In this document: positions 23,174 to 32,554 of the stretch, one piece after another
Position numbering within the stretch: position 1 is the stretch's first letter
How the letters are laid out: each line of letters opens with the position of its first letter
Assembly (NCBI GenBank): GCA_029882975.1
Contig: JAOUJW010000008.1
Span: forward strand, 1 to 64,000
Source: Gammaproteobacteria bacterium
GTDB taxonomy: Bacteria; Pseudomonadota; Gammaproteobacteria; SZUA-152
DNA length: 64,000 bases
Reading direction: 5' to 3'
Made by a program: the position numbers and the translations under genes
Notes under the pieces: model-generated
What the model was told of the DNA's origin: nothing
Database searches by the model: none
What the model saw: the letters and a program-made list of their open reading frames with translations, nothing else

Positions 23174-24208
23174 CTACTGCACTGTCAATACTATTTTCCC
23201 TACCGAGTTACCACTTTCCAACAGGCGATGTGCTTCAGCCACTTGTTCAAAATCAAAGGTCGTGACGGGAATGGGTCGGATTTGTCCCGCTTGCAGCCTG
23301 TCAGTCAGTCCCTGTATGCATCCATCGATAAGATCTTCACGACCGAAAAGAAAACTGAGATTAAATCCGGTGACGCTACGGTTGTGGCTGATCAGATCCA
23401 GGGGTGCAAACCGCGGGGTTCGTAACAGTGCCAAAGCCGCTTTAATGTAATTGAGTTTGCCGCCTTGTCTGCTAAACAGCGCGTGGGTGCCGTAGGCCAC
23501 CAATTTGCCGGTGGGTCGCAGGTGGCGGTAAGACTGTTTCAATGTGGTGTAACCGTTGGCGTCGAAAATGGCGTCATAGCCTCCCGGGCAAGCCTGTTCG
23601 GCGCTTTGCCAGAGGTCTTGTTGGGATTTGTCGATGATTACCTCAGGCCCAAAGGACTGCAGGTATTGGTGTTTGTGAGCGGCACCAATGACGGCCACCG
23701 TAAAATACCCGGCGGCTTGGCACAGCTGAACCAAAGCGGTGCCAACACCGCCGGCGGCGGAGTGAATCAATACTTTTGCTTTGGGCGGTAACACCACATT
23801 TTGAAACAAGGCATGGTAAGCGGTAAAAAACACGGCAGGAAAACCGGCTGCCTGCTCCAGGGTAAAGCCTTGGGGCAATGGAAGCACGTGGTTTTCGCGG
23901 ATACAGATTTTATCAGCATAGGCATTAAACAAGCTGAATCCCACGACCGTGTCGCCCGGTTTAAACCGGCTCACTCCCGGCCCCACCGATTCCACCAACC
24001 CCGCAGCTTCGAAACCGGGGGTAATGGGCCAACCAACATATTCTTTGGCGGATTGATACACCCCCAAGCGCACACACACATCCGCAAAGTTAACCCCGAT
24101 GGCCTTAACGCTAATCAGCACTTCCTCCTGAGCAGGTTGGGGGTCCGGTACCTGGATGAACCGCAGTTTGTCGTAGGACCCGGCTGAGGGGATGCTGATC
24201 TTTTTCAA
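23174..24208 (-). CDS. Quinone-oxidoreductase-like zinc-independent dehydrogenase
   Basis: 344 residues of the medium-chain dehydrogenase/reductase superfamily. A GroES-like domain occupies about 25-130 (GVNFADVCVRLGVY, PGFEAAGLVESVGPGV, FKPGDTVVGF). The Rossmann domain has HSAAGGVGTALVQLCQ (about 150-165), the NADPH glycine motif of quinone oxidoreductases and VAT-1-like proteins. Catalytic zinc ligands of alcohol dehydrogenases are absent. It reduces quinones or enones with NADPH, by family. It converges with the TetR gene and stands alone. Confidence 0.85.
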   Translation of the reverse strand: MKKISIPSAGSYDKLRFIQVPDPQPAQEEVLISVKAIGVNFADVCVRLGVYQSAKEYVGWPITPGFEAAGLVESVGPGVSRFKPGDTVVGFSLFNAYADKICIRENHVLPLPQGFTLEQAAGFPAVFFTAYHALFQNVVLPPKAKVLIHSAAGGVGTALVQLCQAAGYFTVAVIGAAHKHQYLQSFGPEVIIDKSQQDLWQSAEQACPGGYDAIFDANGYTTLKQSYRHLRPTGKLVAYGTHALFSRQGGKLNYIKAALALLRTPRFAPLDLISHNRSVTGFNLSFLFGREDLIDGCIQGLTDRLQAGQIRPIPVTTFDFEQVAEAHRLLESGNSVGKIVLTVQ

Positions 24209-24398
24209 CGCCGTCTCTTAAGTTGCTTTGTGAATAAGCATATCACGGATCTGTGTTTTATAAACCCGATAAGCATTTGTTGCAATTGTGTAATTTCGCA
24301 TGGAAGGGCTACACCTGCACCGCGTTTGGACCGAATTAGTATCTGTAGTTGTATGTTGAATAGTTTGTGTTCATTTGAGATCGTTCTTTGGGGTAATT

Positions 24399-25052
24399 AT
24401 GGAGATTCGTTACCGTTTTGTTGCAAACGGCGGTTTGTCCATTGAACAAGTTGTACAACTGGGCAGCGGAGCAAATGATCTCGCCACAGAGGCTTATCCA
24501 CAATGGGTACAATTGGATTATCGTCAATGCCATCACTGCACTCTGACCCCGAAGCAAACGCCATGGTGCCCAGTGGCTCGGAATATTTTTCACGCCGTAA
24601 CAGACTGCGCCCAATTGGCCTCGTATGACGCTCTGGAACTTGAAGTACAAACTCCACAGCGCACATACAATGCGGCAACAACGGCCCAAAAAGCGCTTTG
24701 TTCGTTTTTTGGTTTAGTGATCGGGACCAGTGATTGTCCACACACGGCATTCTTTAAACCCATGGCACAGTTTCATTTGCCCTTGTCCACCAAAGAGGAG
24801 TCCATATTCCGAGTGGCGGGTACGTATTTTATCTCTGAGTATTTCAGAGGAAGCGACCATTTTAATATTGACCGCTTGCTGGCTGTCTATGCGAATCTGC
24901 AGACGGTGAACGAGCACATTGCCAAACGCATTGGAGATATACCCGGTGGTGACGCTTCAAGAAACGCGGTGGTACTTCTACATATGTTGTCCTGCGTACT
25001 TCCACTGTCATTGAAAGATGACTTAAAGGAGTTGGAACGATATTTCAACTGA
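24399..25052 (+). CDS. Unknown cytosolic protein before the signalling block
   Basis: 217 residues from MEIRYRFVANGGLSIEQVVQ. Cysteine-rich section CHHCTLTPKQTPWCPVARNI lies near 45-65, followed by a mixed alpha/beta body. It resembles a DUF6901-type protein of gammaproteobacteria, from memory and unverified. The following response-regulator gene starts 9 bp after its stop, so the two are co-transcribed and may act together. The metal-like Cys/His group may bind zinc or an iron-sulphur centre. Confidence 0.5.
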   Translation: MEIRYRFVANGGLSIEQVVQLGSGANDLATEAYPQWVQLDYRQCHHCTLTPKQTPWCPVARNIFHAVTDCAQLASYDALELEVQTPQRTYNAATTAQKALCSFFGLVIGTSDCPHTAFFKPMAQFHLPLSTKEESIFRVAGTYFISEYFRGSDHFNIDRLLAVYANLQTVNEHIAKRIGDIPGGDASRNAVVLLHMLSCVLPLSLKDDLKELERYFN

Positions 25053-25061
25053 GCATAATCT

Positions 25062-27530
25062 ATGGCCTCTATATTACCTGATGAACAAAATCAACGTAAG
25101 CTGGACCGCATCCGCGAAGACTACTTGCGTGAATTACCCGAAAAAATCGCCGGCGTGGAACAACTATGGTCGGAACTGGTGCATTGCGCCTGGGACGATG
25201 GTGAATTCTCCCAGTTCCATATCAAAGTTCATTCACTGGCAGGAAGCGCAGGTACTTTTGGCCTGGAAGAATTGAGCAATGCAGCCCGCCAGCTCAGTGA
25301 CTTGCTGACCCACATCAGTACGACACAGCGACGCCCGGATGAGTCCCAACGTTTACACATCAATGCATTGGTACGGGTTCTGGTGCGCACGGCAAATCCC
25401 CTTGACCCGGATCTGTGTGAGCGCATCCAGCAAGCGGCACCGGAACCTAAAGAGCCGTTACCAACATCGGACAAACAACACACCATCTATATCGTGGACG
25501 ATGACCATCAGCTGGGAATCTATTTGGGAACCCTGTTGTCCGGTCTGGGATACACCACGCGAAACTTTGATGACCCTTCCGCTGCCTTGGCTTATGTAGA
25601 AAAGTCTCAACCGGATTTGGTAATCATGGATATCATGTTCCAGAACAAAACCGGGTTTGATTCGGTGTTACAGTTTCGCGAAGTCATCGGAAAAAACGTT
25701 CCCTTTATTTTCATGTCGGCCCGCTCTGATCTGGAGTCTCGAGTTCAGTCGGTACGCAGCGGGGGCAATGCCTACTTCACCAAACCTGTGGATATAGAGC
25801 AATTGCACGATGGCATAGAAAAACTATTATCTCAATCCATGCCCAGACAACGCGTTCTTATCGTGGATGACGATGTGGAATTGAGCTGTTACTACGCTCA
25901 GCATTTGGACAACGTGGGCTTTGAGGTGGAAATTGTCAATGATCCTGCCCATATGCTCAAAGACATGGAAAACTTTTCACCGGAACTGGTGATAATGGAT
26001 TATCACATGCCCAAGTACAACGGGTTCGACCTTATCAAAGTCATGCAACAAACACAGCAATATGCCGAGACCCCGGTTCTGTTTCTGACCGCAGACAATG
26101 ACGCAGACCTGCGTGAAACCGCGATTGGTCTTGGAGTCAATGATTTCCTGATCAAACCCATAGGTACTGATGAGCTGATCGGATCAGTACGTCGCTTGAT
26201 GCGCTCCTCCGCGTCGATTCAGCAAATGAAACACAAAATCAGCCAACACGACCCGGTCTCTGGTTTGCACAATCACCGCTATTTTCTGCAGCAACTGGAA
26301 CTGGCCGCCGCCCCACTCGCTCCCGGAGACAAGGCTGTGGCCCTGGCTTTTGTAGCTGTGGACAACTATGAAACCATAAAAGAACGAGTGGACATCTATC
26401 ATCAAAGCAATGTAAAACAGCAACTGTACACTCTATTGCGATCCAGCTTGAACCGAGATGACATTGCCACGGAATTCTCTGACGGAATTTTTTTGGTATT
26501 GCTAAAAAATCGCCGTCGCGATGATTTACCTTCCTGGTCTAACAGCCTGAATAAGAAATTTTCCAGCAATGTCATTCACTTGAGTGATCACGATATTAAT
26601 ATTTGTTGCAGTATCAGCTTAACCCCCTTGGACAAGAACTCATCGGGCGTGGAGGAACTGCTATTTCAAGCACAACAATCCTGTAAGAACATACAAACCA
26701 AGGGAGGCAACAATACAGTCGTCTCCAAGCCTGAAGTTCAGGACACACCGATACAATATGACATAAAGAAATGTATTGATACTGCACTGGCTCAGAACTT
26801 GTTTGAACTGGTTTACCAGCCCATCATCAATATTGAGAACAGAAACTTTGAGCAATACGAGGTTCTATTACGAATGCGCACTCCAGACTCGCGCCTGGTT
26901 CCACCCCAGCAGTTTTTCGCAACCGCAGCGAAAAGCGGACAAACTACAAAAATCGACCGCTGGGTTATAGAACATGCTATCACCAATATGTCTGCAAACA
27001 GCCATATACGCTCCAATACCGATTTATTCATTAAACTCACAGGCAAGACTTTGACCGAGTCCATGCTCATCCCCTGGATAAGTAATTCCCTAACCCAAAG
27101 CCATGTATCCGGTGAACGTCGCGTTATCTTTGCGGTTAACGAGAAAGACTGGCTTCTGCATGGGGATTATAGCGAACGCTTTAACCGCAACATTAAAGCG
27201 CTACAGTGCGGTATTGCTATCGACCATTTCGGCATCACCAACAACTCAGCACAATTACTTTCCAAACTACGCCCCAATTATGTAGTCTTTCGAGGATCGG
27301 TGTTGGACGGCATACTGGATACGTCGGATAAAATGCAACAATTACGCAGCTTAATTCTGCACGCGACGAAATATGAAGTTAAAATCATTGCCGGATCTAT
27401 CGAAAACCCGGCAGTACTATCCACACTTTGGTCTATGGGTATTCGCTACTTTCAGGGATTTTTTATTCAGGAGCCCAATGCCAATCTGGAGTTTGATTTT
27501 GGTTCTTTTAGGGCGGACGATTTTGACTGA
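25062..27530 (+). CDS. Hpt-REC-REC protein with degenerate GGDEF and EAL domains
   Basis: 822 residues. An N-terminal Hpt domain has His57 in VHSLAGSAGTFG. Two receiver domains follow, with phosphoacceptors Asp190 (LVIMDIMF) and Asp313 (LVIMDYHMPKYNG), both acid pockets intact. Near 390-485 is a GGDEF-type fold whose active motif reads SDGIF, so cyclase activity is not expected. From about 575 an EAL-type domain has QYEVLLRMR instead of EAL, and DHFG instead of DDFG, so no phosphodiesterase. The EVL motif and REC-degenerate GGDEF-degenerate EAL plan recall FimX, a c-di-GMP-binding regulator of type IV pili. An effector role integrating phosphorelay input is inferred. Confidence 0.85.
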   Translation: MASILPDEQNQRKLDRIREDYLRELPEKIAGVEQLWSELVHCAWDDGEFSQFHIKVHSLAGSAGTFGLEELSNAARQLSDLLTHISTTQRRPDESQRLHINALVRVLVRTANPLDPDLCERIQQAAPEPKEPLPTSDKQHTIYIVDDDHQLGIYLGTLLSGLGYTTRNFDDPSAALAYVEKSQPDLVIMDIMFQNKTGFDSVLQFREVIGKNVPFIFMSARSDLESRVQSVRSGGNAYFTKPVDIEQLHDGIEKLLSQSMPRQRVLIVDDDVELSCYYAQHLDNVGFEVEIVNDPAHMLKDMENFSPELVIMDYHMPKYNGFDLIKVMQQTQQYAETPVLFLTADNDADLRETAIGLGVNDFLIKPIGTDELIGSVRRLMRSSASIQQMKHKISQHDPVSGLHNHRYFLQQLELAAAPLAPGDKAVALAFVAVDNYETIKERVDIYHQSNVKQQLYTLLRSSLNRDDIATEFSDGIFLVLLKNRRRDDLPSWSNSLNKKFSSNVIHLSDHDINICCSISLTPLDKNSSGVEELLFQAQQSCKNIQTKGGNNTVVSKPEVQDTPIQYDIKKCIDTALAQNLFELVYQPIINIENRNFEQYEVLLRMRTPDSRLVPPQQFFATAAKSGQTTKIDRWVIEHAITNMSANSHIRSNTDLFIKLTGKTLTESMLIPWISNSLTQSHVSGERRVIFAVNEKDWLLHGDYSERFNRNIKALQCGIAIDHFGITNNSAQLLSKLRPNYVVFRGSVLDGILDTSDKMQQLRSLILHATKYEVKIIAGSIENPAVLSTLWSMGIRYFQGFFIQEPNANLEFDFGSFRADDFD

Positions 27531-27562
27531 TTGCAACCGATGTAAAACCAACTAAAGTGGAA

Positions 27563-29794
27563 TCAAGCCCATTGCGATGCCAGTTTCAGATCCGGTGCTT
27601 GCGCGGGTGGTGTCGATTGTACGTATTCGATAAATTGTTCAGCACCCAGGGGTTTACTGTAAAAATATCCTTGAGCATATAGGCAACCGTATTGCAGTAG
27701 AAAATCCACGTGCTCCTCACTTTCTACACCTTCCGCAATGGTGGATAGACCAAACTGGGCCGCCAGGTTAACAATCGCTTTAACCAGTGCGGCATCATCA
27801 CGGTTATCCAACACATCGGCAATAAAGCTTCGATCAATTTTCAACCGATCCACAGGTAGAGACTTTAAGTATCGCAGGGAGGAATAGCCGGTACCAAAAT
27901 CATCCAAAGCAATCTGTACGCCCATTTTGCGCAGCTGTCTCAGATTATGGATGCCTTTATCGATATCCCGCAGTACAAATCCTTCTGTCACCTCAAGCTC
28001 CAGATTACCGGGTTCCAACCCGGTTTGCTCCAGCGTGTTACGCACCAATTCGACAATCCCGAATTCGGTAATGTGTCTGGCAGACAAATTCACCGAAACG
28101 CGGATAGGAAAGCCAAAACTACTTTGCCAACTCGCCGCCTGCTCACAGGCAGCCCGCAGCACCCAAGCGTCCAGGGCCCCGATTAAGCCACGCTCCTCTG
28201 CAAAGGGTATGAACTCATCCGGAAAAATCAGTCCATCCGTGGGGTGCTCCCAACGAACCAAGGCCTCACATCCCTCGACACTTTGTGTAGCCATATTGAT
28301 TTGAGGTTGGTAGTGCAGCACCAATTCGTGCTTATCGATGGCTCGCTGTAATTCCGTTTCCATACGAAAGCGTTTTTCTGCGGCACGAGTATAATCCAAG
28401 CTGTAAAATTGATAGCAACTACGACCATTGGCTTTGGCCTGGTACATGGCCAGATCGGAGTTTTTGATCATAGCGTCAACCGTCATGCCATCATCCGGAT
28501 ACAAGGTTATACCAATGCTGGCACCCACTTTAACATCGCAATCCAAAACCCGCAGTGTCTGTGACAACACCGCTATAATTTTGTCAGCAACAACCATCGC
28601 CCCCTGCTCATCGTTTAAATCTTCCAATATAACGGTAAATTCATCTCCTCCCAAACGGGACACGGTATCCTGCGCTCGAACACAACCCGCCAGACGTTTG
28701 GAGGCTATTTTGAGCAGTTCGTCTCCGGCTTGATGACCCAGGGTGTCGTTGACGCTTTTAAATTGGTCCAAATCAATGAACATGAGACCCACTTTATTGC
28801 CGGAACGCCTAGCGCGGGTAATAGCATGCTCCAGTCGATCTACAAACAAAAGCCTGTTCGGCAAGCCGGTAAGTTGATCGTAATGGGCCAAGCGTTTGAT
28901 CCGGTCCTCTGCCCGTTTTTGATCCGAGATATCACTAAACATACTAATCCATTGAATGATTTTTCCCTTTTCGTTTCTCACTACACTAATATTCTGCCAG
29001 GTTGCGTATAGACGTCCGCGTTTATGTAAACAAAACAGCTCTCCTTGCCAAGAACCGGTTCTTAGCAGGGTCCTTAACATATTCTTAAAAAAGGCTTTGT
29101 TGTGGCACTGAGACAGCAGGGATGCCGGACTCTTTCCCAGCATGCTTTCCGCTTCATACCCGGTAATTTCTGAAAAGGCAGGATTGACTTGTAAAATTTC
29201 GTTGTCTGCCCCTATAACCAGTATCGCCTGGTTACTGTAGTTAACGACCCGGTCCGCCAGTCGCAACTTGGCCTCAGTGAGTTTGGAATTCAGTAACTCT
29301 TTGCGTAACTGCTTCGTGTCCGCCTCACTGGCACGACATAAGCGCAGATTGTTGCTGAAATTATCGATTATCGGTTGAAACAGTTGCGCATAGGGCATGT
29401 TGTTGACCGGAGCGTTGGTTAACAAAATAAACACTCCGTCTCCCTTAGTGGGTATGCGCAATGCCGCCTCAAACCCCGTCTCTAACCCAAAAATTGTTTT
29501 GGGATTAACTAAACCGATTTCCGCTTTAAAAAAGTCATTTTCCAGATCCGCGTAGTCTCCCTGGCCGGGAAACTCATCACTTTTGCATACCATCAACTCA
29601 ATGAAACACAACTGGGTGCTCTTTGAGTCATCGAAAATTTTATTGACACGCTGGACAAACATGCCGCAGGGAAACCCGGTGTGGTACATGAACCGTTGTA
29701 CGGCCTTGGTCAACAAAGGCAAAACCCGATTCTCACCACTGGTGGCTAGAGCCAGATCGTATAATAATGAATAGTACTGCGCTTGCTTTTTCAT
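27563..29794 (-). CDS. PAS-GGDEF-EAL c-di-GMP enzyme
   Basis: 743 residues. A region of unknown N-terminal sensor type (about 1-165, perhaps GAF-like) is followed by a PAS domain at about 178-300 (VVNYSNQAILVIGADNEILQ, NPAFSEITGYEAESMLG). The GGDEF domain keeps SRLGGDEFTVILED, and the EAL domain keeps EALVRWEHP, DDFGTGYSSL and KIDRSFI, so both cyclase and phosphodiesterase activity are possible; bifunctional proteins usually favour one. No membrane segment is seen. It converges with the FimX-like gene and shares strand with the FIST gene upstream, 44 bp away. Confidence 0.93.
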   Translation of the reverse strand: MKKQAQYYSLLYDLALATSGENRVLPLLTKAVQRFMYHTGFPCGMFVQRVNKIFDDSKSTQLCFIELMVCKSDEFPGQGDYADLENDFFKAEIGLVNPKTIFGLETGFEAALRIPTKGDGVFILLTNAPVNNMPYAQLFQPIIDNFSNNLRLCRASEADTKQLRKELLNSKLTEAKLRLADRVVNYSNQAILVIGADNEILQVNPAFSEITGYEAESMLGKSPASLLSQCHNKAFFKNMLRTLLRTGSWQGELFCLHKRGRLYATWQNISVVRNEKGKIIQWISMFSDISDQKRAEDRIKRLAHYDQLTGLPNRLLFVDRLEHAITRARRSGNKVGLMFIDLDQFKSVNDTLGHQAGDELLKIASKRLAGCVRAQDTVSRLGGDEFTVILEDLNDEQGAMVVADKIIAVLSQTLRVLDCDVKVGASIGITLYPDDGMTVDAMIKNSDLAMYQAKANGRSCYQFYSLDYTRAAEKRFRMETELQRAIDKHELVLHYQPQINMATQSVEGCEALVRWEHPTDGLIFPDEFIPFAEERGLIGALDAWVLRAACEQAASWQSSFGFPIRVSVNLSARHITEFGIVELVRNTLEQTGLEPGNLELEVTEGFVLRDIDKGIHNLRQLRKMGVQIALDDFGTGYSSLRYLKSLPVDRLKIDRSFIADVLDNRDDAALVKAIVNLAAQFGLSTIAEGVESEEHVDFLLQYGCLYAQGYFYSKPLGAEQFIEYVQSTPPAQAPDLKLASQWA

Positions 29795-29838
29795 GTTTGC
29801 GCTGATGCCAGTCCAACCAAGGTGCTAAACTGCCATCG

Positions 29839-30957
29839 CTATTGTAAAGGCGACATGACCAGAGCCGCATTGTGAAACAAAGGGTAGCCTCCCGAAGAAG
29901 AGCTCCCTATTTCGCCTAAAGACAGCGCGCCCACGATTTGTCCCTGCAGACGCTGACCAAGGGATGAAAGTTCACCGTTCGCCATATCACCCAGATGCAT
30001 ACGCCTGCCTGCACAGTAAAAACACAGGGAGTTGTCAGAGTGGTCCATATTCCTGGCCAAACAGTCCACCGTTTCTAAGGAGCCGGGGTGAATGGCGTCC
30101 AACAGGGTCAATAGGGTATTGGGCGGAACTTCTCCCACACAATATAGAGATCCGTCCTCCTGCAAAGCGACTGGAATGCGCACCAACGGTTCACCATCCA
30201 TGCGACTGATGCCAAAGGGGAAGTGTACGCCGTATTCATAAAAATTATCTTTAGTAATTGCAACGCCATACTGTTTCTTTACCAATTCCTGGTAAACTTC
30301 AAAAGCCGGGCGCCACTCTATGCTGCTGATTAAGTTGCCTTGAGTGGACGTGGCTGTAATCTGTTCCGCCGGCTCGCGGTAATTGTGGGATAGAACACCG
30401 CCGGGGTGTTGATCGAACAGTACGGATAGAAAACTGTTACCCACCCACTGGTGGTTATCAAAAATACAACTTGCCGGTTGAAAAGTTTCACTGCCTGCAT
30501 TTACCCCGAAATATTGGACTTTGTTACTCAGTTGCAAGTAGATTCGATCCAATATGGTCGCCACATTCGGTATCATGGAATCCATCACCAAGAACAAAGA
30601 GTTTTCCTGGCCTCGAGGGGGCAAATTCTGCAATATAGCATTGCTCCACTCACTTATCGCCTTGTCAATATGCTCATTGGATGACATTGAAACTATGTTG
30701 TAGTAAGGCTTGTTTTCCAGGTGCAGCAATATCACACCATTGCGCTCGAACCGGGCGTTAACAATTAACTCCGGAAACATCGCACCGATCAAAGGGTATC
30801 CCTGGTCATTGAACAGTGATTGCAATGTAGGTACATTGTGTTTGTCCGCTTCCGCCACCATGGCGAAACAAGCCCCATGGGGGCTCTCCACCTTCCATTG
30901 CTCAACCGTTTGCTTGAGCTTTGGATTGTCAAATGTTAAATATGCCGTTTTTCCCAT
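29839..30957 (-). CDS. FIST domain sensory protein
   Basis: 372 residues from the ATG; a GTG two codons earlier is possible. FIST N and C domains are present: AMVAEADK...GYPLIGAMFPELI in the first part, YFGVNAGSETF in the middle, EYGVHFPFGISR then VRIPVALQEDGSLYCVG, and at the end GALSLGEIGSSSSGGYPLFH. FIST proteins are thought to bind small ligands such as amino acids and pass the signal to a partner output protein. The PAS-GGDEF-EAL gene follows on the same strand and is the likely partner. Confidence 0.88.
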   Translation of the reverse strand: MGKTAYLTFDNPKLKQTVEQWKVESPHGACFAMVAEADKHNVPTLQSLFNDQGYPLIGAMFPELIVNARFERNGVILLHLENKPYYNIVSMSSNEHIDKAISEWSNAILQNLPPRGQENSLFLVMDSMIPNVATILDRIYLQLSNKVQYFGVNAGSETFQPASCIFDNHQWVGNSFLSVLFDQHPGGVLSHNYREPAEQITATSTQGNLISSIEWRPAFEVYQELVKKQYGVAITKDNFYEYGVHFPFGISRMDGEPLVRIPVALQEDGSLYCVGEVPPNTLLTLLDAIHPGSLETVDCLARNMDHSDNSLCFYCAGRRMHLGDMANGELSSLGQRLQGQIVGALSLGEIGSSSSGGYPLFHNAALVMSPLQ

Positions 30958-31060
30958 AATCACTCAACGTTCCTGAAATTGCTGACACTTCATTCTCTAG
31001 CTTTATCGTCTGGTATTCAGGCCAGACTTTGAAAACTCTGTGAAATTTTCGTGCGGCATA

Positions 31061-32353
31061 TCAGGCCGCCACCATTTGGGTTCCATCATGGATACAAACC
31101 CGATTACGCCCCTCACGCTTAGCCGTATACACCGCTTCATCCGCGGCTTGAAATAAACCGTCGAAACTTTTTTCACGCAGAAGAGACAATTCCGCCACTC
31201 CAATGCTGGCCGTAACACTCAAACCTCCGGGCTTCAATCCTTCTATGTGCGAACACAAAGTTTGCGCTTTTAATTGGGCATCCTGCAGATTGCACCTATG
31301 CATCAAGATCGCAAATTCCTCGCCGCCAAATCTGGCTACCACATCTTCACCGCGAAACAACGCCTGCATCGCTCTACCTGTCTCCGACAACACTGCATCA
31401 CCGGCGCTATGCCCATATGTATCATTAATGGATTTGAAATGATCCAAATCCACCACTAACAAACTCAGGGGATAGGACTTACGCTCGGCTTCGCACAAAT
31501 ATTTGTCTGCAATATCCAAAATACTGTGACGATTGGACAATCCGGTAAGTTGGTCTGTGGTCGCCATCACAATCATTTCTTCCTGCTGTAAACGCACTCG
31601 ATCGAACAACTGTTTGGTACTCATCAAGTTGGACACACGGGCTACAAGTTCTTCCGGGACAAAGGGTTTCTCTACATAATCATTGGCGCCCTGATACAGC
31701 ATCTCCACTTTTCTGGATTTGTCACTACCGGCCGATACGGCCAAGACGGGCAAAGATTCTTTACCCCCTTTATTTGCGCGTACCCAGTTAAGCAATCCCA
31801 TACCGGTAATTTTCCCACTGAGGACCATATCCGTAATCACCAGATCAACAGTATTGGATTCCAATAATGCGATCGCTTCCTCTCCGGATTCGCATCGCGG
31901 CACCTCATAGCCTTTATCACTTAACAACTTCACCATAAAGCCTGCGATCGATGCGTCATCTTCAACCACCAGTACTTTACCGCTGCGTTTTTGAGTATAG
32001 CGGGAGATGATGTTACGCAAGGTTCGTTCCACCCCTTGAAAATCCTGCTTACCCAACACCTCCGTAACCCCACGATGCAGACATTCGCTGACGAATTCCG
32101 CTGAAGTATCGGCACTGAGTAAAACGGCAGGACCCTCTTTAAATCCGTTTTCTCTCGCTGATTCGATTAGTTGTACTCCGGTCATGCAATGCAATTGGTA
32201 GGCCGTACACAACAAATCAAACGGTTGTTTTGCAAAAAGCTCCAGTGCCGGCTGAGCTTTGTCCATAAACGTCGCCGACACGCCGAGCTCTGTGAACAAG
32301 TGCCCTAACAATTGCTGGTATAGAGCAGTGGGTTCCACGCACAATATTTTCAT
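31061..32353 (-). CDS. REC-REC-GGDEF diguanylate cyclase
   Basis: 430 residues. The first receiver domain (1-120) has lost its phosphoacceptor: where DLxxxD is expected it reads FDLLCTAYQLHCMTG. The second (about 130-245, VLVVEDDASIAGFMVKLLS, LVITDMVLSGKITG) keeps Asp. The GGDEF domain at about 265-425 has the active motif ARFGGEEFAILM, and LVVDLDHFKSINDTYGH before it. It should make c-di-GMP under control of phosphorylation of the second receiver. The FIST and GGDEF-EAL genes lie downstream on the same strand. Confidence 0.93.
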   Translation of the reverse strand: MKILCVEPTALYQQLLGHLFTELGVSATFMDKAQPALELFAKQPFDLLCTAYQLHCMTGVQLIESARENGFKEGPAVLLSADTSAEFVSECLHRGVTEVLGKQDFQGVERTLRNIISRYTQKRSGKVLVVEDDASIAGFMVKLLSDKGYEVPRCESGEEAIALLESNTVDLVITDMVLSGKITGMGLLNWVRANKGGKESLPVLAVSAGSDKSRKVEMLYQGANDYVEKPFVPEELVARVSNLMSTKQLFDRVRLQQEEMIVMATTDQLTGLSNRHSILDIADKYLCEAERKSYPLSLLVVDLDHFKSINDTYGHSAGDAVLSETGRAMQALFRGEDVVARFGGEEFAILMHRCNLQDAQLKAQTLCSHIEGLKPGGLSVTASIGVAELSLLREKSFDGLFQAADEAVYTAKREGRNRVCIHDGTQMVAA

Positions 32354-32554
32354 GGACTCTACAATTCCAAAGAGTATTCATCCTACAAATCGGCCTTTGC
32401 TGAAAAAAAAACATGAAACTTGGGGTTTTAGTTAAAAAAACCACAGAATTGTAACCTTTTCCCTTAGGTGCTAAGTCCGTCCTTGGCTGCCTTTCCACGT
32501 GTCTTTAGGTTATACTTGCTCTCCACATCGACATTTGCATAGACAGGATGAAAC

